Assembly (NCBI GenBank): GCA_013398015.1
Contig: VZRR01005727.1
Span: 692,719 to 756,718, forward strand
Reading direction: 5' to 3'
DNA: 64,000 bases
Source of the DNA: Oreocharis arfaki
Lineage: Eukaryota; Chordata; Aves; Passeriformes; Paramythiidae
Under the pieces are notes generated by a model. That model worked only from the letters and a program-made list of their open reading frames with translations. It made no database searches and had not been told where the DNA came from. How positions within the stretch are numbered: the stretch's first letter is position 1; each line of letters starts with the position of its first letter. Positions 50,886-62,439 of the stretch are shown here, piece after piece. The translations under genes and the position numbers were made by a program.

Positions 50886-53165
50886 ATTGGGCTGATCTAA
50901 AATTAACACAGTGGCCTTCACTCCTTTTAAATTTTTAAATGCACTTGAGAGTTGGATTTCCCAATGTGCAAAAATACAATTGTTTAATAAGTGAAGGCTT
51001 CAGACTCAATCAAAATTTTGAGCCAGCAGAGCTGTATTAGTCTATACCAACAAAAATCCTTTCTGAAATTACAGCTCCAAGGGTGTTTGAGCACTGTCAG
51101 TATCACCAGCTGGTATCAATGAGCTGTGCAGCAGCACTCAAGTGCAGAGCAGTTATTTCCACCCAAGGGAAATCACAGGACTGCAAACAGTGTTACTCAT
51201 GTGCCTGCCTCTGTGGGACCTTCACACTACAGGGGAACTGGAACCAGGAACAAAACACCTGGCAAGAACCAGACACGTTCACATACCACTGAAGATGACT
51301 AAAAATATATTCAACCCTTCTTCTATATAGTTTCATTATATAGAGCCTGAATTCTTTGCACTACAGTTCTGGCACTGGGCAGTCAACACGAAATTATGGA
51401 ACCAAAATGCATCAGAAGTGAACACCTGTGATTTATCTCACATCTCAATCCTTGCTCTGGCATAGTACTTGTGACCTTCTCATTATGTCATGCTTGTGCA
51501 CATCTAAGTGTGACAGAAAGGGTGAATAATAAAAAAAAAATTGCTCAGTGAAACAAAATTAGTGTCCCTATACAACAGGAAAGGGTACAGGGTAATAGCA
51601 GTTTTAATTGGTACTCTGTTTAGGAAATGCAGCAGTGCATGGAATGTATCACTAGCAGCTTCTAGTAAAACATTTTATTCTCTGTCAAGATAAAGGTGAG
51701 TGCTAATGACTGTGACTAAATCTTGACAGGCAAATGATCTCCTTGTAAGAGTCTGTCGTGTAATGAGCAATCAGAGCAGCTGAGCAGTAATTACATACAT
51801 TCACTAGCACTTAAAAGCATTTCTCCTGGACTGAAGGGTATCGGAGTAGAAACATGATGTAATTATTTTCCTTACCTTTACATTGGACATGCAATTCCCA
51901 GGTTTTGTTTCTGTTTGGTTTTCGGGTTTGTTTTTAATTAAATCAAAACCCAGAATCCTTAAAAGACTTTTTTCTTTCTTTTAACTCAAGGTGTTCTTTC
52001 CTGCTTTTAATTAACATTTATTTAGCTTGAGGCAGAAGACAGGCATTACATAGTACACATCTTGTGTGCTTTTAGGGCAAGCCCTGGAAGCATGGAAAAT
52101 GACACAGGATTTCACATGATCAGGATCTGATGTGGAAGAGCAACCAAGTGCCAGCACACATAGCAATGCCAAAAGCTTTTGATTAAGCTAAACCAGACAA
52201 AGTGTGAGAAACCTTCACGTTGTTCTAACACGTTCTCTGAAAATTTGTGGGAGGAAGGAAAGAAAAAAATTCCAAGGTGGAACAGGAATTTGGACATTTA
52301 TTCAAGCTGATAGTGTTCTGAATTTCCAGTGAATGAATGAAGCAATGGTTAGAAAAAGATTCTTGAAGCACAGATAATATTCAGTCTCCAGACTGATTGA
52401 TCTTTCCAGATCAACAAGTCCTTCTAATACTATTGATGTTCTGGTCTATTTATGACCATAAATCCAGTTTTCAAGTCACCTAAATTAATACAAAAAGATA
52501 GTGCTTCAGTGTCAATTTAGATGCTATTTTACATATGGAGATAGATTTATCTAAATCCTGCTGGAAAATAACACAAGAGAAGGTGATTTATAAGTTCTTT
52601 GAATCTGCTACCTGAATATTGTTTATATGCATATGTATATTGGTTTTTTTACCACTATGACAAATTCCAAAAGCCCACCTGAGCACTCCAATCTGCACTT
52701 GCCACCAGCAACATATTGCTCTTGATTAAAAATTTATGCCATATTCACATAGAAAGCTTACAAATATATAACACTCCTGCATAAGTCCAGTTTCTGAGTT
52801 CCAGCCCTCAAGTGCCACAGCAGAACTTAAAACAATACATAAAGTGAACAGAGCCATGATGTCTGCTGGTTTCCTGTAGCTCTGATGTGCTTCTCTGGCA
52901 CATGATTAATTCAAGTTCTATAAAGGTTTGGGAAGGCTCTCTGGAATCATTACAAATCCCAATTTGTGCTGCACAGTATTGCCAAATGTCATAACTTTAT
53001 ATCATGGCTATCTATTTCCATGCAGTGCTCTCACTCCTTCAGAAATATTCCTTGTCCCCTCTAGTTCTTAACAACATGGCTACTTATCCTACATCTCACA
53101 GAAGCTGCTGCTTCCCTGAGTGTTACAAGATTTGGGAAGGTATGGCTTTTCACTTGGAATAAAGA

Positions 53166-53168
<3 letters not shown>
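50886..53168. other. Unique non-coding DNA
   Basis: No exon, RNA gene or clear transposon. Short A or T tracts occur near 51530-51540. Confidence 0.55.

Positions 53169-53203
<35 letters not shown>
53169..53203 (+). repeat. Poly(T) tract, 35 bases
   Basis: Thirty-five uninterrupted T residues, the longest homopolymer in the window. On the minus strand this is an A35 run, but no retrocopy with AATAAA precedes it. Its length is likely polymorphic and prone to sequencing error. Confidence 0.95.
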
Positions 53204-53204
<1 letters not shown>

Positions 53205-53998
53205 TATTTCAGCATGTACTTTTGTTCACCTAATTTCTGCTTTTTCACTTCTTGAGGGAAGTGTTGATAAAAATCAAATCTGCTACTTTTCGTCATGGGT
53301 GCCTAGAGTGTGCACAAAGTTATTTGGGGTATACGTTTCAGTGTCTGATATTTTAATATAATGAGAACATATACATCTAAAAATCCCATAACTGCACTTT
53401 TTTCCATCTTTCCTTCTGTGCTACAGAATTACATCTATATATTTGTTTTAACAGAAATTATAAAAGTGTATTTTGCAACAAAAAGACCGGCAAGTCCAGC
53501 AGCTCTGTGATAACTTGACTGCTGGTGAATTCATATGGTTCCATATTATTTTTCCTAGACTTGAAAATCTCCTGTGTGTTATAGAGGTTAAAACTGATGG
53601 TGGAAAAGGTAAAGTGGAGAACTTAATCTCTAGCTTTCCATGGAAGAGCAGCTGTGAGAGGATTATCCATCAAACAGGAAAACACAGGGGCTGTCAAGTT
53701 CCAATAGGAAAACTCCTACTGGCAAGTAATGGATGCCTCCCCTGTGCATATTCTTCAAAATCAAAGTTTTGGCAATTTCATCAAAATTTTGCTCCTTTCA
53801 TGTAGGAAAAAAGTTTCCTTGGAGTGTTCTTTTGTTTTTAAGTAGACACAATCTACTTATACATAAAATTTTCTAGCATTGATCTCAATTGCTACCACGG
53901 CACATAATTTAAACAGGTTAAAAAATAGGGACACAGGTGAATTAAGGAAGTTTCTCCAAAGCCAAAACCACAAGTTCTATTGTTTTAACAGATTCAGT
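53204..53998. other. Unique non-coding DNA
   Basis: No features recognised. The 110-codon frame at 53473-53805 has no family signature. Confidence 0.5.
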
Positions 53999-54199
53999 TT
54001 TTCCTTCCTCTGAACTCCTGTATTATACTTATGTTTTTCTGTAGGACATTGTTTAAAAAAAAAAAAAATTAGGTATTCAAGCACACTTTTGCATGTTTCT
54101 GTAAAACATAAAACACTAATTACAGTACAACCAGAACATTACACTCTGCTAGTCTGATGAAACGAACCACAGAATTCATTGGGACCACTTTACTGATTT
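53999..54199 (+). repeat. Left arm of a 200-bp inverted duplication
   Basis: This 201-base segment is the inverse complement of 56117-56318. Comparing base by base, every position matches except in the A tract at 54055-54068: here TTT is followed by 14 A, and in the inverted copy TT is followed by 16 A. The sequence is not a known transposon to me, has no terminal inverted repeats of its own and codes for nothing recognisable. Both ends of the identity are abrupt. Absence of substitutions over about 185 non-homopolymer bases implies a very recent event, gene conversion or an assembly effect. Confidence 0.97.
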
Positions 54200-54499
54200 T
54201 TTCCCTATCAGTTAAAGATTATTTGACCCAAGCAATTTTTACCTGCCAATTAGAGCACTTTTCTGTTCAGATTTCACTGCTATTAAAGTCAAGAGGATTC
54301 ATAGCTTTTTTCCTCAATATGATTAAGCCATTATTTAATCTTTTCAGAGTAACACAATCACTTACAAACATCAGAACAAGAAAAGGAAATGGAGAGATAA
54401 TGACAGGAAGAAGAGGCAGAGGGAAAAAGCACTGTGATCCATATGGCACCAAAGCAGATTGGATACTAATTAATAAGGCTTTATCTGTAATCTAGTTAA
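54200..54499. other. Inverted-duplication spacer, first part
   Basis: Unique AT-rich sequence; the arms do not extend into it. The open frame that crosses the arm boundary (54157-54495) has no family signature. Confidence 0.6.
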
Positions 54500-54612
54500 C
54501 TCCTCATTCTGGCAAATTGCCCAAGTAATTTGTTTCGATCTCTAATTCCGTGCTTGCTAAGTCATTTTTTATTTCTCCTGGTCTCCAAAATTAATAATCT
54601 ATATTGCAGGAG
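54500..54612. promoter_or_regulatory. Candidate conserved non-coding element inside the spacer
   Basis: GCAAATTGCCCAAGTAATTTG, then TTTCGATCTCTAATTCCGTGC and AAATTAATAATC, give a homeodomain-rich, CpG-retaining stretch between the inverted arms. If the spacer can invert, this element's orientation would change with it. Regulatory function is inferred. Confidence 0.25.
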
Positions 54613-56095
54613 AGAGTGGCTTTTGAAGAAAAATATAGGGGCCACTGTTGCAAACAGCAAAGACCCCAGGAGTACTTCCCAACTTTGAGGTCTTAATTTC
54701 CTGTCAAAAGGTGGTTACCTGCTGCCCAGAACATCTGGTTTCCATTGGAAAACTCGGACAGGGAGAGAGAGTCCTTCAGAGGGCTCCAGTCAATGTGACC
54801 ATGGAGGCAGGACAAAGGGTGAACTGGCTGTGAGCACAGCACACACATGGATTTACTTCGCCAAATCTCTGAAGAGCAGAGGCCCTCTAAGGCTCTTAGA
54901 AAAGCAAAACAGCCTGAGATAGAAGATAAAATAGGGTCTAAGGAGTCATCAGACTCTGCCTAGTTTTATTCCATTACCAGAGACAAGAAGGCAGAAAAGC
55001 AAGAAATGGCAGCTCTGTTCTCTCTACTGTTTGCTTTTTGGCAGAATTTTTTTCAGCTCTTCCAATAAAGCTGAGTCAGCCCAGTCAGAGGGAAAAACAA
55101 CCTACCACACAAAAATAAAAAAAAAAAAAAAACAAAACGAAAAACCAACATATCATCAGTCCAGCTGGGTCCTCCACCACAGGCAAAACTGCTCCAGCCC
55201 GGTGCAGAAGTCCATTAAGCAAACTTGTCTTACTGCTATCAGAGAGAGACCTATCCTAAAATAAAAGAGAAATGCAGTCATTTTCACTTCGAGTTCTTGT
55301 GGCATCTCTAGGACTCGTGGCCAGTCAGTATTTGTTCTGCACACAGAGACACAGAGGAGACCAGCCTGCCTCTCCAGACCTCCCTGACTCCTGCTCACCT
55401 GTCTAGCACGTACATAAGGGGCTGAAAAAGCTGTCAGTGCTGGAGTCACCTTTTCTCTTTTTCTTCTTGGGAGGGAGGGAGCCAGGAAGGAAAGAGGGGT
55501 GCACCTTTCCAAACACGTGTAGACCAATTTGGCAGCACAGACAGGCAACACATTGTACCGACCTTGAAACAACAGAGAGCCACAACTCTCAACAGCACAA
55601 ACCCGAGGATTTAAGGGACACTTGGATCGTGATGGTATTTCTGCAGGGAGATAAAGATGCAGGCTCCTGTAGAGCACCATCAATCTGCACTTCTGATGGG
55701 AAGCACGAATTAAAGGGTGTGAATCACTTCTCTACTGACACACACCCAATGAACAATCAAAACATTTAATAGAAAACATGAGCCTGATAATCTAAAGATC
55801 TTCTCGTGTGCATGCCATGAGTAATGATCTACACAGTTAGCAGATACATGCTTCCTACTCCCACATACTTCACACAGTCCTCATGGCTATTGCAGTCTCT
55901 AAATCTAAGTCTCCTGCACTAAATAACCATAATTGCTTCCCCCAGAGATAACAGGCAGCTCAGAAGCACCAAAGCTTGTGTTCCTGGAACTTTGCCACGG
56001 GTGCCACATAAGAACTCCACAATACATTACTTATGAATGCCAACACTCCTTTATCTGTTCTGGTGTATTTATTTCTGTACTTAAAGCAATAGCTC
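54613..56095. other. Inverted-duplication spacer, second part
   Basis: No supported gene. The minus-strand frame of 175 codons at 55156-55683 overlaps a plus-strand frame and has no recognisable domain. A 16-base A tract lies at 55117-55132. Confidence 0.55.
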
Positions 56096-56116
56096 CAAGG
56101 AACAGATGATTCCTTG
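56096..56116. repeat. 7-bp hairpin abutting the inner end of the right arm
   Basis: caaggaa (56096-56102) pairs perfectly with ttccttg (56110-56116) across the 7-base loop cagatga. The next base, 56117, is the first base of the duplicated arm. Confidence 0.9.
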
Positions 56117-56318
56117 AAATCAGTAAAGTGGTCCCAATGAATTCTGTGGTTCGTTTCATCAGACTAGCAGAGTGTAATGTTCTGGTTGTACTGTAATTAG
56201 TGTTTTATGTTTTACAGAAACATGCAAAAGTGTGCTTGAATACCTAATTTTTTTTTTTTTTTTAACAATGTCCTACAGAAAAACATAAGTATAATACAGG
56301 AGTTCAGAGGAAGGAAAA
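56117..56318 (-). repeat. Right arm of the 200-bp inverted duplication
   Basis: This 202-base segment is the inverse complement of 53999-54199, identical apart from the homopolymer at 56248-56263 (16 T). Hairpins border it on both sides (56096-56116 and 56319-56341), whereas the left copy shows no comparable outer hairpin. This suggests, but does not prove, that the right copy is the derived one. The flanks share only the 4-base cctt (56112-56115 and 56319-56322), too short to be a convincing target-site duplication. Confidence 0.97.
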
Positions 56319-56341
56319 CCTTCACTAGGTTATAGTGAAGG
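56319..56341. repeat. 8-bp hairpin abutting the outer end of the right arm
   Basis: ccttcact (56319-56326) pairs perfectly with agtgaagg (56334-56341) across the loop aggttat. It starts at the base after the arm ends. Confidence 0.9.
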
Positions 56342-57110
56342 ACTGTCTACAATATACAAGCCAACTTTATAGTAGTAAAACTAGCCCCAAAACCTTTACT
56401 GAAAATGGAATTTAATAATGCATTTAGCTACCTGCTATCTCATCAGTTCCAAACAGGTTTTAGAAAGGTATATCTCTAATTTTTTCTCTTCTGACCAATG
56501 CTGCTCTTGCACGAACACAATCACAGCCCTCATCAATGCTCTCAGTGAAGCAGAAGCAAGCACTTCTCCCCTCCTGTTGTTTTGCTTTCGATACTGCTCA
56601 CATACCGTCCACAGTTAAGCAATTACTGCAAACTTTGAGCAACTTATTACTGCAAACTTTTGCTGACAGAATCCAGCAAGGCTTGCAGCAGTGCTTGGTG
56701 TTACTGATCTGAGCCACAAGAGCTGAAGCAACGGATAGCAAGCAGTGATCACAGGAAGACAAAGCAGCCTCGATGCTTCAAGGCTGAACTTCGGTATTTC
56801 CTGCTGGGACGCTGAGGAGCTTTTTGTCTTGGGCTTGATTAATTTATGATTGCCTAGCACAGATGGTTTTCCACCATTCTCAGAATTATCTGGTTCCAGA
56901 TGCTCTCTTGCTTGCTAAGGATCCAGACTATGTTCAATGTGTCATGCAAAACAGCAGTTTCCATAATGATCACCCTTTAGTTTTAAAAGGCACACAATGA
57001 GATAACGATTTGGAATCAAACCCACAACGTTTCTCTCAGACTGTCCCTTCACTGTTACACGTTGGCAGCTCTGGGAACAATTTGACAGGAAAGAGATTGA
57101 CCAAGGAATC
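56342..57110. other. Unique non-coding DNA
   Basis: A degenerate local repeat (cttattactgcaaacttt-type phrases) occurs at about 56622-56660. Nothing else was identified. Confidence 0.5.
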
Positions 57111-57133
57111 CACGTGTTATGGCAGCTCACGTG
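57111..57133. promoter_or_regulatory. Pair of canonical CACGTG E-boxes
   Basis: CACGTG occurs at 57111-57116 and 57128-57133, 17 bases start to start. The second lies within the 10-base near-palindrome TCACGTGTGA, close to the USF/TFE-type GTCACGTGAC. CACGTG is rare in CpG-depleted DNA, so two copies this close are notable. Binding by bHLH factors is inference. Confidence 0.4.
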
Positions 57134-57690
57134 TGACCACAGTAACAGGAATACACCAATTCTCCTCAAGCCAGCAGGGAGATTGCTGTGGCTTTGTTCC
57201 CCACTGCCCTGGAAGGCAGGCAAAGCAAAGCAGAGAGGTGACTGACTCACTGTCACATTACCTGGCTCTCAGTCATCCAGTCACAGCTCGTGCTGAGCCT
57301 TCATTTACCAAAACCAAGAGACACGAGATGGGAAAGAGGTGTAATTTGAGGGTCTCATTTTTATGGGGCCTGTACCAATACAGATTTCAGAAGTAGGTTT
57401 AATTAGAACAGTAAAATCAATTTGGGAAAGCTGCAAACTGTTTAAGCACTGCAGTCAATTGAACAAAGTTCTACACATTTTTTTTTAACTATATAAAGGG
57501 TTTCAAAAAAATAGAGAGAAACAACCTTCAGGCCTGAAAGTTGACAGTGAATAGTTAAAACCTCTTAGCTGGGGTGGTTCCTCTCTTTTAAATGTTATAG
57601 CTCCAGAAATGGAGATGGCCAATGCCTTTGAGAAATGTAAAATATACCACAGGATTAAAATCTAATGCCAAAATTTCATTTTCCTCATGT
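57134..57690. other. Unique non-coding DNA
   Basis: Nothing identified except a T tract near 57479-57487. Confidence 0.5.
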
Positions 57691-57699
57691 TTTTTCCTC

Positions 57700-57900
57700 C
57701 TCAGTAGCTAATATATACTGATCATTTTATTTATTATTGCACACAGACGATTAGTTCTGCATTTGATTGTCCCATTTGGTGCAAAGATAATAGATTTATA
57801 CTTCATTATATCTTGGCTCTCTAGCTCTACAGAGGGTAATTTTACTAAATTCTATTACATCTGCAGTTTAATGGATTAAATAAAAAAGAAAAGCAAGCTA
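57700..57900. promoter_or_regulatory. Candidate conserved non-coding element
   Basis: AT-rich, complex sequence with TTATTATTGCAC, GACGATTAG and TTTAATGGATTAAAT-type homeobox motifs and a GATAATAG site. It is not repetitive or coding. Inferred from texture only. Confidence 0.25.
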
Positions 57901-59398
57901 AGTAGTCTTATTTACTTTTTTTTTAAGCAGCAAGAACTAGAACCAAACCTCCTCCTTCTGGCACCAACTTAACACAGCTAATCCAACCCTTTTTTGGTAT
58001 TTTCAGCCTTTTAGAAATCAGCACTTAATCCAGCTTCTTTCCTTCTTAAAACAACTGAAAAGAACCTTGGCACATGGCTGAATAAAGACCACCACTACAG
58101 TAAGGGCTTCCTTCCTGAGCCCAGGGAAAACTTACTGGCAAATTTGGACCACTGAAGAATCTCTTCATAGAAAGAGACTGAAGCTTTAGCAAAAGCATGG
58201 TGACTACAGCCAACAGAACACTGTTCTGCCACAGAAAACTGATCCAATCTGGGGTCAATGCAATTTCAATAAGTTTTCAAACATCCACAATACCTGTGGT
58301 TTTTCAAGCTCATTCCTGGAGATCATTATTAGGCTTCACCCTCGGTGTCAACCTACACTTCCCCCCCTCATATGAACTGCTTTGCTCACACCTCAGCCAA
58401 CGTTATTTGGCTGAAAATGAACATAAAAAGCATTTGCCTTCCATTAAGTACAGCAAAATCACCAGCCCTGCAGTCAGCTAAGGCACTGATGGGCCAGGAA
58501 GGTGACAGAGATTATAAAAGACAAACATTACCAAGCCGGATACAATGAATATGAATATACAGGAACTAAGAAAGACAAAACCCCAGGAAAACAGACATTT
58601 TGTATAAATTCTTTAGTGATGCCATGAAAGATAGTGAGAAATTGCAACAACTCTATCTCTAAAAATTGTTAGAAGCAGCATCATGTAGGTGGAATAGTTT
58701 TATTCTTACAGTAGCAGGCACACCATTTAAATAATATTTGTCATTTATACAATGCCACAGCACAACAGTGCTGCTATTCAATTCACAGAAAGACATAGTG
58801 CAGAAACAACTTTTTCCTTCACTTCAATATTGTCTACATAATGTCAAACGCTTCCTACTGTCCCCACTGAGCAGCAAATACACACAAAAGCCTCACATCC
58901 TGAATGTGACTGTAAATATCACTTGGAAATTTTTTACATAGTACTCAAGCCATGAAGACTGATCACAATCAATTTCTTTTAAATTATTTCTACAAAGCAC
59001 CTTTTTTTTTTCTTTTTAAAGAAATAATCAAAAAATAACACATTTATGCTCCATTGCAGCACACTATCCAACTTAATGTCTACTTTTTGTGAAGATCCAG
59101 GTGCCTCTGAACATAATGTTAAGAAGAAAATAACCTGACATTTTTAAAAATATATGTCAGTTCTTAAGCAATTGCATGTGTGTCACTTAAACTCCATTTC
59201 TATTACGTAACTAGAAAGCAAATAGTTAATAAACCTTTCCACACAGACCTGGATATTACCTTTGAAAGAATAAGCAACTACATGAAACATCCCATACTTG
59301 TCTTTCAAAAGTGTCTAAATATCTGTGACTGTAATTTTGAAGCCACAACATTTAAAAAAGAACTAAAACCCCCAAACTTTTATCCCTGTGAAGACAGA
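57901..59398. other. Unique non-coding DNA
   Basis: No exon, RNA gene or transposon recognised. Short T tracts occur near 57918 and 59003. Confidence 0.55.
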
Positions 59399-59427
59399 GT
59401 GTACAAAAGTGTACAAAAGTACAAAAA
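59399..59427 (+). repeat. Short tandem repeat, gtacaaaa-type
   Basis: gtgtacaaaa occurs twice, followed by gtacaaaa, in an imperfect three-unit array. Confidence 0.88.
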
Positions 59428-59799
59428 ACCCACCGTGCCCTACTATGAGGATTTTTCACAAGCAAGTGTTCAAATGCCAGGCACAACCTCTCAGGAGGTT
59501 TCTCTGCCCTCACCTGGGATAAAAAGCTGCCTCTGAAAATGAGTCACTTTGAGTGAGCTTCATTACTCCCTTCACTGCAAGACCACTGCATTGACAAGGT
59601 ATTCCAAACATTCTATGGAAATGAACTGTTTCATCATGGAACCTTTTCGGGACACGACGTTCCAGAGGAGAGGTTACTCACTTATAGAGGACACAGCATA
59701 TTCCTGTGATAACTGAGGAGCTGCCCTGTGTTGCAGGAGTGCTGCACTGGCAAATGCCAGCCAGCCAAGGGGCTCACCTCAGAAAATATTTGCAATAAC
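59428..59799. other. Unique non-coding DNA
   Basis: No features recognised. Confidence 0.5.
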
Positions 59800-59950
59800 T
59801 TTTTGAAACGCCAGATTTGAAAGAGGGCCATAAGAATGAGTACATATAGCCTGAGGCTCACCTTATCTGAAGTCCTATTTCAGCAAGGGCCATTGACGCT
59901 CTGTCGTATTCAAGGCACAGTCATAACATTATCTGCAGCAGTGGGGGTTT
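59800..59950. promoter_or_regulatory. Candidate conserved non-coding element
   Basis: Contains GAAACGCCAGATTTG, CTTATCTGAAG (GATA/E-box-like), CCATTGACGC and TCGTATTCAAGG with retained CpGs. Not coding or repetitive. Inferred. Confidence 0.22.
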
Positions 59951-62439
59951 TTTTATAAGCAGTTTTAGAGCTCACTGACAGGCTAGCTCAGCTGAAGTGC
60001 AGTTACACTGCACAGCTCAGTGAGCACAGATACTCTCATCACCTCCATGTGCTGCTCGTGCTGAAGCAGCAGAGGCAGTTCCTCAGGTTCATTATTTGTC
60101 ACAAGCAGGTGCCTCTTCCTAGAGCAGTCCTGGGAAGGCAGCTTGTGGCTTCAGGAACAAGGAAGTGCATTACCTCACCCTGAAAAGGTGGGCCTGTGGA
60201 TATGCTTCTGCTTTTGTTTCCAGCTACCTGGAAATATTAGAAAGCTATTTTGCCCACAAACAGACCTGACTGATATTCCAGCCAGCCTCTGCCTTTAAGC
60301 TGTTGTTCGCTGCTCATTGGATAGAACAGCAGGATGACACCTGGCAGAGCATTTAGTGCTTTCACCAGTCTTCAGGATTCCTTCCCTCTTTTCAAAAGCA
60401 CGAAAGCTTAATGTTACCAATATCCCTCCTATTCCTTTCCAAGTACTCCTGCTGCTTTGCTGAGAGATGAAATATCCTGATGAACTCACTCTCATCTCCA
60501 CTTACGGACAATAAAAGCTTTACTTAAGCATTTAGTCAGAAGCCTACTATGAGGATTACAATATACACTGCCAACACCAGTAGAATAATAGAGTTTAAAA
60601 AAAAGCAAACAGAAATAAGAAATTATTTTATTACAGACAATAGCAGAGACAGCTCAAGTCTGCAACCACAATTTTCCCCCCAATCACAACTATTTCAATG
60701 ATTTCACTTCAGCCCACCTCTCTGTCCTTCCCACTGTCACTCAGTAAGATTGACATGCGCTTGCAGAACTAAAACCAGTCTCAAAGTAGCAAACCCAAAC
60801 ATTTACCTGCCTCCTGTTTTATACAATTTGCAGGACTGAGACAAAAGAGCAGCTCTCATTCAGTCTGATAGTCTCAAACACAACTTTAACTGGATGTTTT
60901 ACAGGACACCTAAAAGGTCACCTCTCACACCTTGGAGAGACGAAACAATTGCAAAAATACATATTTCACTGGTAACAATCCATGGACCACAGAGCTGAAT
61001 AGACTGAGACACCTCTTTTTTCTGAAACAAAAGTATAGTAGAAACAAAACATTTATTCTCAAATCTTTGGAAAGCAGTGTCAACCTTTTCTACAGAAATT
61101 AAAAAACAATAAGGATTTATTTTATTCAAGATATCTTCTCTTGCAGCTAGCTAAGATCTCTGGAGAAACATTAGATGAATAAGTCATTATCCAATAGAAA
61201 GCCTACTTATGGAAATTAGATAACATTATAGAAATTTTTATGACAGCAGATTTGCACTTCAACAGGAGCATCCTGACTTTGATTTATTTAGGTAATCTGT
61301 ATTTATTAGTTTCTTGTGTTTGTCATTTAAATGAAACAACAGTTTTAGCCACTTACACTCTGAGGGAGGGTTTTCAGAAGCCCTTGACATAAGCCTACTT
61401 TCCTTTTGCTGTACCAAATACAAACTTTAGTCTAGTGTGTAAGAGTAGTTGCATATGGCTAAAAACACCAAAGAGTGCATGACTGGCCATAGATCAATTA
61501 AAATCCATCTAATTATAGAGGTCTCAAAACAAAATTTGAACTGTTAAATGAGTATTGTTAAGAGACTGTTTCAAGTGTGAATGCCAAAGTGATTGCTTAA
61601 TACACAGCTATGTTAAAATGTTGTCAATGACTTGATAAAATGCTGTCTGTGAAATCGTTACCGTGAAGACTACAGGTGACTAAAAAATGGAGTGGTGAAT
61701 AATAAAGTGTCACAGAGAGACTGCACTCAATCAGCCTCTGACCCACGAGTGGCAGGGGACAGGGGCACAGCTCAACACCGAGACACAAGAAGGGCAGGGA
61801 TGAAGTTTAACATGAGAACAACAAATGGAAGAAGTGAGCTTGTTCTTGCCTTAAGGCTTTGCACCCCTTAATCTGACACTAAAGAGGAGAAGAGTAGGAT
61901 GGAAAGGAGCAAAATTTACCATCAAAGCTACTGATCTACTGTGCAGTGCTGTCCCCAAGTCCGTGGGAATATCAAGCTGTTACTGATCCCAAGAGGATGT
62001 AATCAAATGGAGACAGAGAGAACAGATGGCATCACAATCCCCATTGTGCTTTGCCAAAATTTAATCACTGCGTGAAACTCGCATCCTTGCTACTGACTTT
62101 TTTCACATCTTCCTCCCTTTAGTTCCCTCTTTGCCTGCTTTCAAAAGGCTCTATCCAAGACTGTATCTTTTGAAATACTGTTGTACACCTGTGACCAAAA
62201 CCACAGACACAGCAGATCCTTAAAAACCTCAGAAGTTGATACAGGTTACCAATATCTTGAAGTCTTCTCATAACAGCAACGATTTGTGCCTATCTTCAGC
62301 AGTGAAGGTGCAGCTAAGGGCAGAATTTTCATAGCCAATTTACATGTATCAGACATTCAAAAATTGAAAACTGAGCACAGACTGTGACAGCTTGAAAGAG
62401 CTACACACTCTAAAGCAAAGAAACACTGAGACGTAAAGA
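59951..62439. other. Unique non-coding DNA
   Basis: About 2.5 kb without recognisable exon, RNA gene or transposon. The upstream end of the next CR1 relic may reach back some tens of bases into this segment. Confidence 0.55.

Noticed and set aside
53169..53203. Poly(T) as a minus-strand retrocopy tail
   Set aside because: The sequence that would precede the tail shows no polyadenylation signal or coding similarity.
55156..55683. 175-codon minus-strand open frame
   Set aside because: Overlaps a 110-codon plus-strand frame, shows no domain, and sits in non-coding spacer between inverted arms.
53999..56318. DNA transposon with 200-bp terminal inverted repeats
   Set aside because: No transposase remnant in the spacer, no recognised terminal motif and no target-site duplication outside the arms. 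It is kept only as an alternative explanation.
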